A DNA stretch of 64,000 nucleotides from Streptomyces sp. ASQP_92 (GCF_025399895.1 NZ_JAODUA010000003.1:186001-250000); one strand, 5' to 3'. Counted from the first letter of the stretch, positions 20,674-31,280 are shown. Numbers and translations are program-made. The notes: generated by a model not told the origin, from the letters alone.

Positions 20674-20769
20674 GGGCCGGGTGGCCGGGAAACAAGCCGG
20701 CCGACCCGCTGGCTCAGACACGTACCTCAGGCCGCTTAAGGATCTACGATGGCGGGCAAACTCCCCGGA

Positions 20770-20799
20770 TTCGTCTTTTCGAGTGGCCTGTCGTAGACT
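20770..20799 (+). promoter_or_regulatory. Candidate infA promoter
   Basis: TAGACT (20794-20799) fits a housekeeping -10; TTCGTC 18 bp upstream (20770-20775) is a weak -35. Downstream, CCGTGTGT and ACACACGG (20821-20838) form a perfect 8-bp inverted repeat in the leader. Confidence 0.5.
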
Positions 20800-20879
20800 G
20801 ATGCGTCGGCTCTCGTGTACCCGTGTGTCCACACACGGCTGCGGGAGTCGATCAAGGTAGCCGATTCGAAAGGCGAAGC

Positions 20880-21101
20880 GTGGCCAAGAAGCAAGGTGCC
20901 ATCGAAATCGAGGGCACCGTGATCGAGTCCCTCCCGAACGCCATGTTCAAGGTGGAACTCCAGAACGGTCACAAGGTCCTCGCGCACATCAGCGGCAAGA
21001 TGCGGATGCACTACATCCGCATCCTCCCGGATGACCGGGTCGTGGTGGAGCTCTCTCCGTACGACCTGACGCGTGGCCGGATCGTCTACCGGTACAAGTA
21101 G
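20880..21101 (+). CDS. infA: Translation initiation factor IF-1
   Basis: 73 aa starting at GTG 20880 ([19 protein letters not shown]). The single S1-like OB domain is complete, ending [15 protein letters not shown]-1 blocks the A site during initiation. An AAGGCGAAGC stretch upstream serves as the ribosome binding region. It leads the alpha-operon group. Confidence 0.97.
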   Translation: MAKKQGAIEIEGTVIESLPNAMFKVELQNGHKVLAHISGKMRMHYIRILPDDRVVVELSPYDLTRGRIVYRYK

Positions 21102-21162
21102 ATCTTGCCCGCGCCGTCTGTTCCAGGCGGCGGTGGCACTGACCCGGAGAACCTGACATCCC

Positions 21163-21276
21163 ATGAAGGTCAAGCCGAGCGTCAAGAAGATCTGCGACAA
21201 GTGCAAGGTGATCCGCCGTCACGGCCGGGTCATGGTCATCTGCGACAACCTGCGCCACAAGCAGCGCCAGGGCTGA
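21163..21276 (+). CDS. rpmJ: 50S ribosomal protein L36 (37 aa)
   Basis: ATG 21163 to TGA 21276 encodes 37 aa: [19 protein letters not shown], then [18 protein letters not shown]. The zinc ligands of the C+ form are Cys11, Cys14, Cys27 and His32. The position between infA and rpsM is the conserved one. The 189-bp gap to rpsM has imperfect G/C inverted repeats around 21347-21372. Confidence 0.97.
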   Translation: MKVKPSVKKICDKCKVIRRHGRVMVICDNLRHKQRQG

Positions 21277-21465
21277 CGCACGCCGACCGACCTGCACTCC
21301 GCAGTTCTTCGAGCGACGCGAGCAAAACGTACATACGCAGCGCCCACCTGGCCGGTTTCCCCGGCTGGTGACACCTCCGGCGGGGGCCGGGGACCCGAAA
21401 CGTACCTAGTACGGCGGTCGGGAACGGTGCTGTGGAAGACCCCCGAAAACAACTGGAGCCAGTAA

Positions 21466-21846
21466 ATGGCACGCGTTTCAGGTGTTGACATCCCGCGCGA
21501 AAAGCGCGTGGAGATCGCACTCACCTACGTCTTCGGTATCGGGCGCACCCGGTCCAAGGAGATCCTCGCCTCGACCGGCGTGAACCCGAACACCCGCGTT
21601 CGCGACCTGGCCGAAGAGGACCTGGTCAAGATCCGCGAGTACGTGGACGCCAACCTGCGTACCGAGGGTGACCTTCGCCGTGAGGTTGCCGCCGACATCC
21701 GCCGCAAGGTCGAGATCGGCTGCTACCAGGGTCTGCGCCACCGTCGTGGTCTGCCGGTCCACGGTCAGCGCACCAGCACGAACGCTCGTACCCGCAAGGG
21801 CCCGCGTCGCGCCATCGCCGGTAAGAAGAAGCCGGGCAAGAAGTAG
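21466..21846 (+). CDS. rpsM: 30S ribosomal protein S13
   Basis: 126 aa: [20 protein letters not shown], the [14 protein letters not shown] segment, and the basic tail [15 protein letters not shown] typical of S13, which bridges to the large subunit and contacts P-site tRNA. TGGAG lies upstream of ATG 21466. Confidence 0.98.
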   Translation: MARVSGVDIPREKRVEIALTYVFGIGRTRSKEILASTGVNPNTRVRDLAEEDLVKIREYVDANLRTEGDLRREVAADIRRKVEIGCYQGLRHRRGLPVHGQRTSTNARTRKGPRRAIAGKKKPGKK

Positions 21847-21917
21847 TCCACAGCGGACGCTTTTCAGCGGTCTTCGCTGTAGGACCGATCACCTCCCCTC
21901 TCCAGCTGGAGTAAGAC

Positions 21918-22322
21918 ATGCCCCCCAAGGGTCGTCAGGGCGCTGCCAAGAAGGTGCGCCGCAAGGAAAAGAAGAACGTCGCTCACGGCCACGCGCACAT
22001 CAAGAGCACGTTCAACAACACCATCGTCTCGATCACGGACCCCTCGGGCAACGTGATCTCCTGGGCGTCCGCCGGCCACGTCGGCTTCAAGGGCTCCCGC
22101 AAGTCGACTCCGTTCGCCGCGCAGATGGCCGCCGAGTCGGCCGCCCGCCGCGCGCAGGAGCACGGCATGCGCAAGGTCGACGTCTTCGTCAAGGGTCCGG
22201 GCTCCGGCCGTGAGACCGCGATCCGCTCCCTCCAGGCCACTGGCCTCGAGGTCGGCTCGATCCAGGACGTCACCCCCACGCCGCACAACGGCTGCCGTCC
22301 CCCCAAGCGCCGCCGCGTCTGA
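21918..22322 (+). CDS. rpsK: 30S ribosomal protein S11
   Basis: 134 aa with the conserved [20 protein letters not shown] start region and the end [17 protein letters not shown]11 forms the 30S platform. It follows rpsM by 71 bp with GGAG upstream of ATG 21918. rpsD is not found between rpsK and rpoA, as is usual in Streptomyces where rpsD is elsewhere. Confidence 0.98.
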   Translation: MPPKGRQGAAKKVRRKEKKNVAHGHAHIKSTFNNTIVSITDPSGNVISWASAGHVGFKGSRKSTPFAAQMAAESAARRAQEHGMRKVDVFVKGPGSGRETAIRSLQATGLEVGSIQDVTPTPHNGCRPPKRRRV

Positions 22323-22347
22323 CGCACGTCGCTTGACCTGAGGTTCT

Positions 22348-22411
22348 GGGCGGTACGGCTCTTTCGGGCTGTGCCGCCCGTACCCTTGCAGTACGCAGTA
22401 CCCCGCAGTAC
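22348..22411 (+). promoter_or_regulatory. rpoA leader: long hairpin plus three GCAGTAC repeats
   Basis: A 14-bp stem with a few wobble pairs (22348-22361 with 22366-22379, loop TTTC) is followed by GCAGTAC three times (22388-22394, 22395-22401, 22405-22411). The hairpin may be a partial terminator between rpsK and rpoA. The meaning of the heptamers is unknown. Confidence 0.55.
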
Positions 22412-22458
22412 CCAGCAGGGCATCAAATAGTGGGTGCCCATGACTGAAGGATCTCCCC

Positions 22459-23481
22459 ATGCTTATCGCTCAGCGCCCCTCGCTGACCGAAGAGGTCGTT
22501 GACGAGTACCGCTCGCGGTTCGTCATCGAGCCCCTGGAGCCCGGCTTCGGCTACACGCTCGGCAACTCCCTGCGTCGTACGCTCCTCTCCTCGATCCCCG
22601 GCGCCGCTGTCACCAGCATCCGGATCGACGGTGTCCTGCACGAGTTCACCACCGTGCCGGGCGTCAAGGAAGACGTCACCGACCTCATCCTCAACATCAA
22701 GCAGCTGGTCGTCTCCTCGGAGCACGACGAGCCGGTCGTGATGTACCTGCGCAAGCAGGGTCCCGGCCTGGTCACCGCTGCTGACATCGCCCCGCCGGCC
22801 GGTGTCGAGGTGCACAACCCCGACCTGGTGCTCGCCACGCTCAACGGCAAGGGCAAGCTGGAGATGGAGCTGACCGTCGAGCGCGGTCGCGGCTACGTCT
22901 CCGCCGTGCAGAACAAGCAGCTGGGCCAGGAGATCGGCCGTATCCCGGTCGACTCCATCTACTCCCCGGTGCTCAAGGTCACGTACAAGGTCGAGGCGAC
23001 CCGTGTCGAGCAGCGCACCGACTTCGACAAGCTGATCGTCGACGTCGAGACCAAGCAGGCCATGCGTCCCCGTGACGCCATGGCGTCGGCCGGTAAGACC
23101 CTGGTCGAGCTGTTCGGTCTGGCGCGCGAGCTCAACATCGACGCCGAGGGCATCGACATGGGCCCGTCCCCGACGGACGCCGCTCTCGCCGCCGATCTCG
23201 CCCTGCCGATCGAGGAGCTCGAGCTCACCGTTCGGTCGTACAACTGCCTCAAGCGTGAGGGCATCCACTCCGTGGGTGAGCTCGTGGCGCGCTCCGAGGC
23301 GGACCTGCTCGACATCCGCAACTTCGGTGCGAAGTCGATCGACGAGGTCAAGGCGAAGCTGGCCGGTATGGGCCTCGCGCTGAAGGACTCGCCTCCCGGC
23401 TTCGACCCGACCGCCGCGGCTGACGCCTTCGGCGCCGATGACGACGCGGATGCCGGGTTCGTGGAGACCGAGCAGTACTAA
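22459..23481 (+). CDS. rpoA: RNA polymerase alpha subunit
   Basis: 340 aa. The N-terminal assembly domain (about 1-230) includes [20 protein letters not shown] and the C-terminal domain (about 250-320) includes [17 protein letters not shown] and [11 protein letters not shown], the promoter- and activator-binding part. The acidic tail [14 protein letters not shown] is lineage typical. AGGA precedes the ATG at 22459. Confidence 0.98.
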   Translation: MLIAQRPSLTEEVVDEYRSRFVIEPLEPGFGYTLGNSLRRTLLSSIPGAAVTSIRIDGVLHEFTTVPGVKEDVTDLILNIKQLVVSSEHDEPVVMYLRKQGPGLVTAADIAPPAGVEVHNPDLVLATLNGKGKLEMELTVERGRGYVSAVQNKQLGQEIGRIPVDSIYSPVLKVTYKVEATRVEQRTDFDKLIVDVETKQAMRPRDAMASAGKTLVELFGLARELNIDAEGIDMGPSPTDAALAADLALPIEELELTVRSYNCLKREGIHSVGELVARSEADLLDIRNFGAKSIDEVKAKLAGMGLALKDSPPGFDPTAAADAFGADDDADAGFVETEQY

Positions 23482-23530
23482 GAGCTCGGGCCGTCCGGTC
23501 CGTTCTTGGGTGCGGGTGCTCTGTGCTTGA

Positions 23531-23584
23531 TCGCGCAGTTCCCCGCGCCCCTTCCGGAAGCGCCCCTTCGGGGCTGCTTCCGGA
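23531..23584 (+). repeat. Repeat core plus strong hairpin in rpoA-rplQ gap
   Basis: CGCGCAGTTCCCCGCGCCCC (from 23532) is the module C core of the intergenic repeat family, here in reverse orientation. It abuts a 14-bp hairpin with one bulge (23553-23566 with 23570-23584). The rest of the 181-bp gap is unremarkable until the AGGAGA before rplQ. Confidence 0.75.
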
Positions 23585-23662
23585 TCTCCGACAGGCAGCC
23601 GCCTGCTCGGACACTGACATCGGTACCTCATACGGCCGGTGCAGATCACTAGGAGAATCACC

Positions 23663-24151
23663 ATGCCGCGTCCCGCAAAGGGTGCCCGTCTGGGTGGCAG
23701 CGCCGCGCACGAGCGTCTGCTCCTCGCCAACCTGGCGAAGTCGCTCTTCGAGCACGGCCGCATCACGACGACCGAGGCCAAGGCCCGCCGCCTGCGTCCG
23801 GTCGCCGAGCGCCTGATCACCAAGGCGAAGAAGGGCGACATCCACAACCGTCGCCTGGTGCTGCAGACGATCACCGACAAGGGCATCGTCCACACCCTCT
23901 TCACCGAGATCGCGCCGCGCTACGAGGAGCGTCCGGGTGGCTACACCCGTATCACCAAGATCGGCAACCGCCGTGGTGACAACGCTCCGATGGCCGTGAT
24001 CGAGCTGGTCGAGGGCGAGATCGCCAAGAAGGCGACCGTCGCCGAGGCCGAGGCCGCCACCGTGCGCGCCGTCAAGGAGTCCGACGCCAAGGCCGCTGAC
24101 GCCGAGAACGTCGAGGACGCCAAGCCGGCCGACGAGGCGAAGGACGCGTAA
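23663..24151 (+). CDS. rplQ: 50S ribosomal protein L17 with acidic Ala-rich tail
   Basis: 162 aa, against ~120-127 in many bacteria. The core ([37 protein letters not shown]) is intact. The last ~45 residues are Ala/Glu/Asp-rich ([10 protein letters not shown] at the end), a known actinobacterial extension. AGGAGA lies upstream of ATG 23663. It is the last gene of the superoperon and is followed by a strong terminator. Confidence 0.97.
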   Translation: MPRPAKGARLGGSAAHERLLLANLAKSLFEHGRITTTEAKARRLRPVAERLITKAKKGDIHNRRLVLQTITDKGIVHTLFTEIAPRYEERPGGYTRITKIGNRRGDNAPMAVIELVEGEIAKKATVAEAEAATVRAVKESDAKAADAENVEDAKPADEAKDA

Positions 24152-24168
24152 GCGTTCTGAAGGCTGGT

Positions 24169-24204
24169 GAACGGGCCCGTTCCCTTCGGGGGGCGGGCCC
24201 GTTC
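24169..24204 (+). terminator. rplQ terminator
   Basis: An 11-bp perfect stem (24169-24179 with 24194-24204) whose 14-nt loop adds a CCC/GGG pairing. It ends the alpha-operon group 32 bp before truA. Confidence 0.88.
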
Positions 24205-24236
24205 TGCTGCGGGGATGCTTTGAGAGGATCTGTTAC

Positions 24237-25109
24237 GTGAGTGATGAGGTGGAGCCCGGCCTCGTCCGGGTGCGGCTTGACCTGTCCTATGACGGCAAGG
24301 ACTTCTCCGGCTGGGCCCGGCAGCCGCTGGGGCGCAGGACCGTGCAGGGCGAGATCGAGGACGCGCTGCGCACGGTGACGCGCTCGGCGGAGACGTACGA
24401 CCTGACCGTCGCCGGACGTACGGACGCCGGGGTGCACGCGCGTGGCCAGGTCGCCCATGTCGACCTGCCCGAAGAGGTGTGGGCCGAGCACCGCGAGAAG
24501 CTGCTGCGGCGCCTCGCCGGGCGGCTGCCGCACGATGTGCGGATCTGGCGGGTCGCCGAGGCCCCGAGCGGATTCAACGCCCGGTTCTCGGCCATCTGGC
24601 GCCGGTACGCGTACCGGGTGACCGACAACGTGGGCGGGGTGGACCCGCTGCTGCGCGGTCATGTCCTGTGGCACGACTGGGAGTTGGACGTCGACGCCAT
24701 GAACGCGGCGTCCGCCGCGCTGCTCGGCGAGCACGACTTCGCGGCGTACTGCAAGAAGCGCGAGGGCGCCACCACCATCCGCACCCTCCAGGAGCTGTCC
24801 TGGGCGCGCGGCGACGACGGGATCATCACCGCGACCGTGCGCGCGGACGCCTTCTGCCACAACATGGTGCGCTCACTGGTGGGCGCGCTGCTGTACGTCG
24901 GTGACGGGCACCGGGGTGTGGAGTGGCCCGGCACGGTCCTCGCGGCGGCGGTGCGCGACTCCTCCGTGCATGTGGTCAAGCCGCACGGGCTGACCCTGGA
25001 GGAAGTCGGTTACCCCGCCGACGAGTTGCTTGCCGCGCGCAGCAAGGAAGCGCGCAACCTGCGTACCCTGCCCGGGAGTTCAGGCGGCGGGGCGGGCGGC
25101 TGCTGCTGA
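24237..25109 (+). CDS. truA: tRNA pseudouridine(38-40) synthase
   Basis: 290 aa from GTG 24237. The catalytic aspartate lies in [13 protein letters not shown], and [13 protein letters not shown] and [13 protein letters not shown] are family landmarks. It modifies the anticodon stem of several tRNAs. The C-terminus is a Gly/Cys run (GGGAGGCC). The last 30 bases overlap the convergent gene that ends at 25080. Confidence 0.96.
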   Translation: MSDEVEPGLVRVRLDLSYDGKDFSGWARQPLGRRTVQGEIEDALRTVTRSAETYDLTVAGRTDAGVHARGQVAHVDLPEEVWAEHREKLLRRLAGRLPHDVRIWRVAEAPSGFNARFSAIWRRYAYRVTDNVGGVDPLLRGHVLWHDWELDVDAMNAASAALLGEHDFAAYCKKREGATTIRTLQELSWARGDDGIITATVRADAFCHNMVRSLVGALLYVGDGHRGVEWPGTVLAAAVRDSSVHVVKPHGLTLEEVGYPADELLAARSKEARNLRTLPGSSGGGAGGCC

Positions 25110-25922
25110 GGCCTGGTTGCGGCCGCGGGCCACGATCTGGTCGAAGGTGAACTTCGCGAGGTCGTTGCCCGCGGCGAAGACGGCCGTGTCGCCCTGCGTC
25201 ACGTTCTTGCCGTCGGTGAAGCCGCTGATCGTGAAGTAGGCATAGCGGCCATAGGAGTTGGTCGTGTTGCGGCAGACCGACCCGCCGCGGCAGAAGGTGT
25301 TCACTCCGGAGCCGGAGAGCGAGGCTATGCCGCCCGACGCCTGCTCCTTGGCCTTGGTGGCCTGGACATCGGTGTCGAAGACCGCCACGCCCACGGTGAC
25401 CGCGACGCCGTCCTTGGTGTAGGTGGCCCGGATGACCTGCCGGCAGCCGTTGTTGGCGAGGGTCGAACCCAGCGAACCCTGGGTGACCGAGGCGCAGTCG
25501 GTGACCTTGCCGGTGGGGCCCTTGGCGTAGGCGCCGCTGGGCAGGGCGAGGCTCTGGCCCGGGAAGAGGGTGTCGGCGCCGAGCGGCGCGGTGTCCTTCT
25601 TGGCGCTGGCGACGAAGTCGTACGGGTTGGGCGGGGGCGGCGGGGCCACGTGGGAGAACGAGGGCCCCGGCTGCGCGCTGTCGCTGGGCAGTACCGGGGG
25701 AGAGGGGAGCGCGCTCGTGGACTTGCCGTCGTCCGAGGAGCCCGCGTTCACGATGACGGTGGCCACGACCGCGACGACCGCCGCGGTGGCGACCGCGCCC
25801 GCACCGATGAAGATCCACTTCTTGCGCCGGTTGCGCGCGGCCGAGGCGTCGGCGAGCGCCGCCCAGTCCGGCGTCTGCTGATCCCCCGGGCCCCACCCGG
25901 GTCCCCCTTGCCCAAAGCTCAT
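25080..25922 (-). CDS. Membrane-anchored exported protein of unknown function
   Basis: 280 aa from ATG 25922, with AGGA six bases upstream; ATG 25931 is possible but has no spaced ribosome binding site. A Gly/Pro-rich cytoplasmic N-terminus of ~34 residues is followed by one membrane segment (36-58), a Pro/Ser linker and a ~180-residue outer domain with four Cys residues in two pairs that probably form disulfides. No enzyme motif is recognised. The gene overlaps truA tail-to-tail by 30 bp and is divergent from the ABC-F gene 56 bp away, so the two may share a control region. Confidence 0.75.
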   Translation of the reverse strand: MSFGQGGPGWGPGDQQTPDWAALADASAARNRRKKWIFIGAGAVATAAVVAVVATVIVNAGSSDDGKSTSALPSPPVLPSDSAQPGPSFSHVAPPPPPNPYDFVASAKKDTAPLGADTLFPGQSLALPSGAYAKGPTGKVTDCASVTQGSLGSTLANNGCRQVIRATYTKDGVAVTVGVAVFDTDVQATKAKEQASGGIASLSGSGVNTFCRGGSVCRNTTNSYGRYAYFTISGFTDGKNVTQGDTAVFAAGNDLAKFTFDQIVARGRNQASAAAARPAA

Positions 25923-25978
25923 GCCGCGCATCCTAATTCGATTGTTCAGGGGGCCGGTCACTGGGCGACAATCCGCCC

Positions 25979-27601
25979 ATGGGACATCTTGAGGCTGCAC
26001 ACCTGGAGTACTACCTGCCGGACGGGCGGGTGCTGCTCGGCGACGCTTCGTTCCGGGTGGCGGAGGGCTCGGTGGTGGCCCTGGTCGGCGCCAACGGGGC
26101 CGGCAAGACGACGTTGTTGAGGATGATCTCCGGTGAGCTCCAGCCGCACGGCGGCTCGGTGTCGGTCAGCGGCGGGCTCGGTGTGATGCCGCAGTTCGTC
26201 GGGTCGGTGCGGGACGAGCGGACCGTACGCGACCTGCTGGTGTCGGTGGCCCAGCCGCGGATCAAGGAGGCGGCCGCCGAGGTCGACGCGGCCGAGCACC
26301 TGATCATGACGGTGGACGACGAGGCCGCGCAGATGAAGTACGCGCAGGCGCTCAGCGACTGGGCGGAGGCGCGCGGCTACGAGGCCGAGACGGTCTGGGA
26401 CATGTGCACCATGGCCGCGCTCGGGATGCCGTACGACAAGGCGCAGTTCCGCGAGGTGCGCACGCTCAGCGGCGGCGAGCAGAAGCGGCTCGTCCTGGAG
26501 GCGCTGCTGCGCGGGCCCGACGAGGTGCTGCTCCTGGACGAGCCGGACAACTATCTGGACGTCCCCGGCAAGCGCTGGCTGGAGGAGCGGCTGCGGGAGA
26601 CCCGCAAGACCGTCCTGTTCGTCTCGCACGACCGGGAGCTGCTCTCCCGGGCCGCCGAGCGGATCGTGAGCCTGGAGCCGAGCCCGGCGGGCACGGACGT
26701 GTGGGTGCACGGCGCCGGATTCGCCACCTACCACCAGGCGCGCCGGGAGCGGTTCGCGCGCTTCGAGGAGCTCAAGCGGCGCTGGGACGAGGAGCACGCC
26801 CGCCTCAAGGCGCTGGTGCTGCGGCTGCGCAACCAGGCCGCGATCAGCCCGGACATGGCGTCCCGCTACCACGCGATGCAGACGCGCTTCAAGAAGTTCG
26901 AGGAGGCCGGGCCCCCGCCGGAGCCGCCCCGCGAGCAGGAGATCACCATGCGGCTGCGCGGCGGCCGCACCGGTGTGCGCGCCCTGACCTGCGAGAACCT
27001 TGAGCTGACGGGTCTGATGAAGCCGTTCTCGCTGGAGGTCTTCTACGGCGAGCGGGTCGCGGTCCTCGGCTCCAACGGCTCGGGCAAGTCGCACTTCCTG
27101 CGGCTGCTGGCCGGGGACGAGTCGGTGGCGTACACCGGGAACTGGAAGCTGGGGGCGCGGGTCGTGCCCGGGCACTTCGCGCAGACCCACGCCCACCCCG
27201 AGCTGCTCGGGCGCACCCTCGTCGACATCCTGTGGAGCGAGCACGCCAAGGACCGCGGGGCCGCGATGTCGGTGCTGCGGCGCTACGAGCTGGAGCGGCA
27301 GGGCGACCAGGCCTTCGAGAAGCTCTCGGGCGGCCAGCAGGCCCGCTTCCAGATCCTGCTCCTGGAGCTGGCCGGTACCACCGCGCTGCTCCTGGACGAG
27401 CCGACGGACAACCTGGACCTGGAGTCCGCGGAGGCGCTCCAGGACGGTCTGGAGTCGTACGACGGGACGGTGCTCGCCGTCACCCACGACCGCTGGTTCT
27501 CGAAGTCGTTCGACCGCTATCTGGTCTTCGGTTCGGACGGAGTGGTGCGCGAGACGCCGGAGCCGGTCTGGGACGAGCGCCGGGTGGAGCGGGCGCGATA
27601 G
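25979..27601 (+). CDS. ABC-F family ATPase
   Basis: 540 aa with two ABC domains and no membrane segments. Walker A: GANGAGKTTLLR and GSNGSGKSHFLR. Signature: LSGGEQKRL and LSGGQQARF. Walker B: LLLDEPDNYLD and LLLDEPTDNLD. A helical linker with RRWDEEHARLKALVLRLR joins them. ABC-F proteins act on the ribosome, either as translation factors or as ribosome-protection resistance proteins. Its location between truA and rplM, and no antibiotic cluster nearby, favour a housekeeping role; that is inference. Confidence 0.9.
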   Translation: MGHLEAAHLEYYLPDGRVLLGDASFRVAEGSVVALVGANGAGKTTLLRMISGELQPHGGSVSVSGGLGVMPQFVGSVRDERTVRDLLVSVAQPRIKEAAAEVDAAEHLIMTVDDEAAQMKYAQALSDWAEARGYEAETVWDMCTMAALGMPYDKAQFREVRTLSGGEQKRLVLEALLRGPDEVLLLDEPDNYLDVPGKRWLEERLRETRKTVLFVSHDRELLSRAAERIVSLEPSPAGTDVWVHGAGFATYHQARRERFARFEELKRRWDEEHARLKALVLRLRNQAAISPDMASRYHAMQTRFKKFEEAGPPPEPPREQEITMRLRGGRTGVRALTCENLELTGLMKPFSLEVFYGERVAVLGSNGSGKSHFLRLLAGDESVAYTGNWKLGARVVPGHFAQTHAHPELLGRTLVDILWSEHAKDRGAAMSVLRRYELERQGDQAFEKLSGGQQARFQILLLELAGTTALLLDEPTDNLDLESAEALQDGLESYDGTVLAVTHDRWFSKSFDRYLVFGSDGVVRETPEPVWDERRVERAR

Positions 27602-27662
27602 GGCGTCTGCCCAGGCCAGGGCCGGGTGCGGCCGGAGGGGGACCGGGGGCCGTCGGGCTGTT

Positions 27663-27692
27663 TTGACCCGCCTGGGGGCGCCCGGGTAGTCT
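27663..27692 (+). promoter_or_regulatory. rplM-rpsI promoter
   Basis: TTGACC (27663-27668), an 18-bp spacer and TAGTCT (27687-27692) make a near-consensus housekeeping promoter. Both hexamers and the spacing are identical to the groES promoter in this window. The leader to rplM is ~175 nt and contains the partial inverted repeat CTTCAG/CTGAAG. Confidence 0.8.
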
Positions 27693-27875
27693 TCTGGTTT
27701 GTTATGCGTATTGGCTCGATCGCTCTCACGCGAGTGGCCCTTACGCAGGTTCTCTGGAGCAGTTACCAGTGGCTCGCATACGGGAAGCGTCCCGGCACTG
27801 TGAGTCCCAGCTGCATATCGCTTCAGGGTGCAATGAGTCTGGTACCCCATCCACTGAAGAAGCGAAGGCTACGAA

Positions 27876-28319
27876 GTGCGTACGTACAGCCCCAAGCCCG
27901 GCGACATCACTCGCCAGTGGCACGTCATTGACGCCCGGGACGTCGTCCTGGGTCGTCTGGCGACCACCGCCGCGAACCTCCTCCGGGGCAAGCACAAGCC
28001 CGTCTATGCGCCCCACATGGACATGGGTGACTTCGTCATCATCATCAACGCCGACAAGGTTCACCTGTCCGGCAACAAGAAGACCCAGAAGATGGCCTAC
28101 CGCCACTCCGGCTACCCGGGCGGTCTCCGCTCGGTGCGCTACGACGACCTCCTGGCGAACAACCCGGAGAAGGCCGTCGAGAAGGCCATCAAGGGCATGA
28201 TCCCCAAGAACACCCTGGGCCGTCAGATGCTCTCGAAGCTGAAGGTCTACTCGGGCGACCAGCACCCCCACGCTGCCCAGCAGCCGGTGCCGTTCGAGAT
28301 CACCCAGGTCGCGCAGTAG
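27876..28319 (+). CDS. rplM: 50S ribosomal protein L13
   Basis: 147 aa from GTG 27876. Signature segments: [37 protein letters not shown] and [11 protein letters not shown]13 is an early 23S rRNA binder. It is co-transcribed with rpsI, 47 bp downstream. Confidence 0.98.
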   Translation: MRTYSPKPGDITRQWHVIDARDVVLGRLATTAANLLRGKHKPVYAPHMDMGDFVIIINADKVHLSGNKKTQKMAYRHSGYPGGLRSVRYDDLLANNPEKAVEKAIKGMIPKNTLGRQMLSKLKVYSGDQHPHAAQQPVPFEITQVAQ

Positions 28320-28366
28320 TTCCGGCCACCACACCCCCTAAGACAGAAAAGAATCTGAGGAGCATC

Positions 28367-28885
28367 GTGGCCGAGACCACTGTCGAGACCCCCGTCGAGG
28401 GCGAAGAGACCTACGCGGAGGTCACCACCTTCGAGTCCGAGGTCCCCGTCGAGGGCGAGTACACCACCGAGTCGATGGCGTCCCGCTTCGGCGACCCGCA
28501 GCCGGCCGCCGGCCTGGGCCGTCGCAAGAACGCCATCGCCCGTGTCCGGATCGTCCCGGGCACCGGCAAGTGGAAGATCAACGGGCGTACGCTCGAGGAC
28601 TACTTCCCGAACAAGGTCCACCAGCAGGAAGTCAACGAGCCCTTCAAGGTGCTCGAGCTCGACAACCGCTACGACGTCATCGCCCGCATCTCGGGTGGCG
28701 GCGTGTCCGGTCAGGCCGGCGCCCTGCGCCTCGGCGTGGCCCGCGCGCTGAACGAGGCGGACGTGGACAACAACCGCGGCGCCCTCAAGAAGGCCGGCTT
28801 CCTCTCCCGCGACGACCGTGCGGTCGAGCGCAAGAAGGCCGGTCTCAAGAAGGCCCGTAAGGCTCCGCAGTACAGCAAGCGCTAA
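28367..28885 (+). CDS. rpsI: 30S ribosomal protein S9 with acidic N-terminal extension
   Basis: 172 aa, about 40 longer than E. coli S9, because of an N-terminal Glu/Thr/Val-rich leader. The core starts at [14 protein letters not shown] and ends RKAPQYSKR, whose C-terminal Arg touches the P-site tRNA. GTG 28367 is preceded by TGAGGAG. A strong terminator follows. Confidence 0.97.
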   Translation: MAETTVETPVEGEETYAEVTTFESEVPVEGEYTTESMASRFGDPQPAAGLGRRKNAIARVRIVPGTGKWKINGRTLEDYFPNKVHQQEVNEPFKVLELDNRYDVIARISGGGVSGQAGALRLGVARALNEADVDNNRGALKKAGFLSRDDRAVERKKAGLKKARKAPQYSKR

Positions 28886-28913
28886 ATCCGCGCCTGCCAC
28901 TACGGCTCTCGTT

Positions 28914-28946
28914 CGCCCCGGCAGCACTCTGCGTGCTGCCGGGGCG
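28914..28946 (+). terminator. rpsI terminator
   Basis: A perfect 14-bp stem (28914-28927 with 28933-28946) closes on TCTGC, 29 bp after the rpsI stop and 44 bp before glmM. Confidence 0.9.
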
Positions 28947-28989
28947 TTCGTCTATCTACCCCGCACTTTGAGGTTTTCGGAGGACAGAC

Positions 28990-30348
28990 GTGGGACGACT
29001 CTTCGGCACGGACGGCGTGCGCGGTGTCGCCAACTCGGATCTGACGGCCGAGCTCGCGCTCGGACTGTCGGTCGCGGCGGCACATGTGCTCGCCGAGGCG
29101 GGGACCTTCGAGGGGCATCGGCCGACCGCCGTGGTCGGGCGCGACCCCCGGGCCTCGGGAGAGTTTCTTGAGGCCGCGGTCGTCGCGGGTCTCGCGAGCG
29201 CGGGCGTGGACGTCCTGCGGGTCGGTGTGCTGCCCACCCCCGCGGTGGCGTACCTCACCGGTGTGCTGGGCGCCGACCTCGGCGTCATGCTCTCGGCCAG
29301 CCACAACGCCATGCCGGACAACGGTGTCAAGTTCTTCGCGCGCGGCGGCCACAAGCTCGCCGACGAGCTGGAGGACCGCATCGAGTCGATCTATGAGCAG
29401 CACCGCACGGGCCAGCCCTGGGAGCGTCCGACCGGTGCAGGCGTGGGCCGGGTCCGTTCGTACAAGGAGGGCTTCGACCGTTACGTGGCCCACCTCATCG
29501 GGGTGCTGCCCAACCGCCTCGACGGCCTGAAGGTCGTCCTGGACGAGGCGCACGGCGCGGCCGCCCGGGTCTCGCCGGAGGCGTTCGCGCGGGCCGGCGC
29601 CGAGGTCGTCACGATCGGTGCCGAGCCGGACGGGCTCAACATCAACGACGGCTGCGGCTCCACCCACCTCGACCTCCTGAAGGCGGCCGTCGTCGAGCAC
29701 GGCGCCGACCTCGGCATCGCGCACGACGGCGACGCCGACCGGTGCCTCGCCGTGGACGCCGAAGGCAACGAGGTCGACGGCGACCAGATCCTCGCGGTCC
29801 TCGCGCTCGCCATGCGCGAGGCGGGCACGCTGCGCGGCAACACCGTCGTCGGCACCGTGATGTCGAACCTCGGCTTCAAGATCGCCATGGAGGGCGAGGG
29901 CATTCAGCTCGTCCAGACCGGCGTCGGCGACCGCTATGTCCTGGAGTCGATGAAGGAGCACGGGTACGCGCTGGGCGGCGAGCAGTCCGGCCACGTGATC
30001 ATCCTGGACCACGCGACCACCGGTGACGGCACGCTGACCGGTCTGATGCTGGCCGCCCGCGTCGCCGCGACCCGCCGTACGCTCGCCGACCTCGCCGGGG
30101 TCATGACGCGGCTGCCGCAGGTCCTGGTCAACGTCCCCGACGTCGACAAGTCCCGGGTCGCCACCTCCGCCGAACTCGGCACGGCCGTCGCCGAGGCCGA
30201 GCGCGAACTGGGCGCCACCGGCCGGGTGCTGCTGCGCCCCTCGGGCACCGAGCCGCTGGTGCGCGTGATGGTCGAGGCCGCCGACATCGAGCAGGCCCGC
30301 TCGGTGGCGGGCCGTCTCGCCGACGTCGTCAAGTCGGCGCTCGGCTAA
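28990..30348 (+). CDS. glmM: Phosphoglucosamine mutase
   Basis: 452 aa from GTG 28990. It converts glucosamine-6-phosphate to glucosamine-1-phosphate for UDP-GlcNAc. The phosphoserine loop is [13 protein letters not shown], the metal loop DGDADRC, the sugar loop GGEQSGH and the phosphate-binding loop [11 protein letters not shown]. The sister step, glmS, lies 2 kb downstream. The stop overlaps the convergent DUF389 gene by a few bases. Confidence 0.97.
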   Translation: MGRLFGTDGVRGVANSDLTAELALGLSVAAAHVLAEAGTFEGHRPTAVVGRDPRASGEFLEAAVVAGLASAGVDVLRVGVLPTPAVAYLTGVLGADLGVMLSASHNAMPDNGVKFFARGGHKLADELEDRIESIYEQHRTGQPWERPTGAGVGRVRSYKEGFDRYVAHLIGVLPNRLDGLKVVLDEAHGAAARVSPEAFARAGAEVVTIGAEPDGLNINDGCGSTHLDLLKAAVVEHGADLGIAHDGDADRCLAVDAEGNEVDGDQILAVLALAMREAGTLRGNTVVGTVMSNLGFKIAMEGEGIQLVQTGVGDRYVLESMKEHGYALGGEQSGHVIILDHATTGDGTLTGLMLAARVAATRRTLADLAGVMTRLPQVLVNVPDVDKSRVATSAELGTAVAEAERELGATGRVLLRPSGTEPLVRVMVEAADIEQARSVAGRLADVVKSALG

Positions 30349-31280
30349 GGCAGTTGACGCTTGCGCTGACTCGCCCAGAACACCTTCTGGGCGAGCAGCG
30401 TGAGCGTGCCGGACAGGACGATGCCGCCCAGGTTGGCGAGCAGCTGCCAACTGGAGCCCCAGGTCTGGCCGTAGTCCTGATAGCTGAACGCCATCGCGGC
30501 GTTGGCCGCCGCCGGAACCGTCGTCACCGAGATCGCCACGCCGATCAGCGCGCCGGACTTCGCCGAGGTGAGCGAGAGCGTCCCCGCGATGCCCGCCAGG
30601 AACGCCACGACGAACGACATCCAGTCGGGCCGGAAGATGAACGCCGTGTTCGGCCGGGGTGCCTCGATCATCGACTTGTCGAAGAGCCCCAGCACCTCCA
30701 TCAGCCAGCCGAAGCCCGCCGTGAGCAGCATCGCCGAGGCGAAGCCCACCACCAGCGCGAGCAGCGAGCGTCCCACCAGGCGCGGGGCGCGCCGCACCAG
30801 GGCGGTGGAGATGCCGGCCAGGGGCCCGAACTCGGGGCCCACCGCCATCGCGCCCACGATCAGGATCGCGTTGTCGAGCATCACCCCGCACGCCGCGAGC
30901 ATCGTCGCGACGGCCAGGAACGCCACGTAGGTGATCGACAGCGTCGATTCCTCGTGGGTGGCGTCGGTCAGCGACTCCCACAGGACCGCGTCCGCGCCCT
31001 CGCCCGGCGCCTCCGCCTCGGCCTTGTCGGCCCGCTTCGAGATCGAAAGATCGATGTGATCGACGGCGATCGAACCGTCACGGTCGAGACCGATCGATCG
31101 CAATTCGGCGATCAATCCGTCGCCCGCCTCACGGGCCACATCGCACAGCACGAGGTCGCCGACGGGGTTGCGGGCCGCGCCCGGGAGCACCGCCAGATGA
31201 GCCGTGCCCACCGTCGACTCGACGGTGCGCACGACCTCCTCGGTGCGGTCGGCGGGCACGATCAGACGCAGGTGCAGCAC
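30345..31280 (-). CDS. DUF389 family membrane protein
   Basis: 311 aa from GTG 31280. A ~110-residue cytoplasmic N-terminal domain ([20 protein letters not shown]) precedes six or so hydrophobic segments, with the family pattern [21 protein letters not shown] and [18 protein letters not shown]. The function of DUF389 is not known; a transport role is only guessed from topology. It is convergent with glmM and lies 57 bp downstream of coaA on the same strand. Confidence 0.85.
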   Translation of the reverse strand: MLHLRLIVPADRTEEVVRTVESTVGTAHLAVLPGAARNPVGDLVLCDVAREAGDGLIAELRSIGLDRDGSIAVDHIDLSISKRADKAEAEAPGEGADAVLWESLTDATHEESTLSITYVAFLAVATMLAACGVMLDNAILIVGAMAVGPEFGPLAGISTALVRRAPRLVGRSLLALVVGFASAMLLTAGFGWLMEVLGLFDKSMIEAPRPNTAFIFRPDWMSFVVAFLAGIAGTLSLTSAKSGALIGVAISVTTVPAAANAAMAFSYQDYGQTWGSSWQLLANLGGIVLSGTLTLLAQKVFWASQRKRQLP

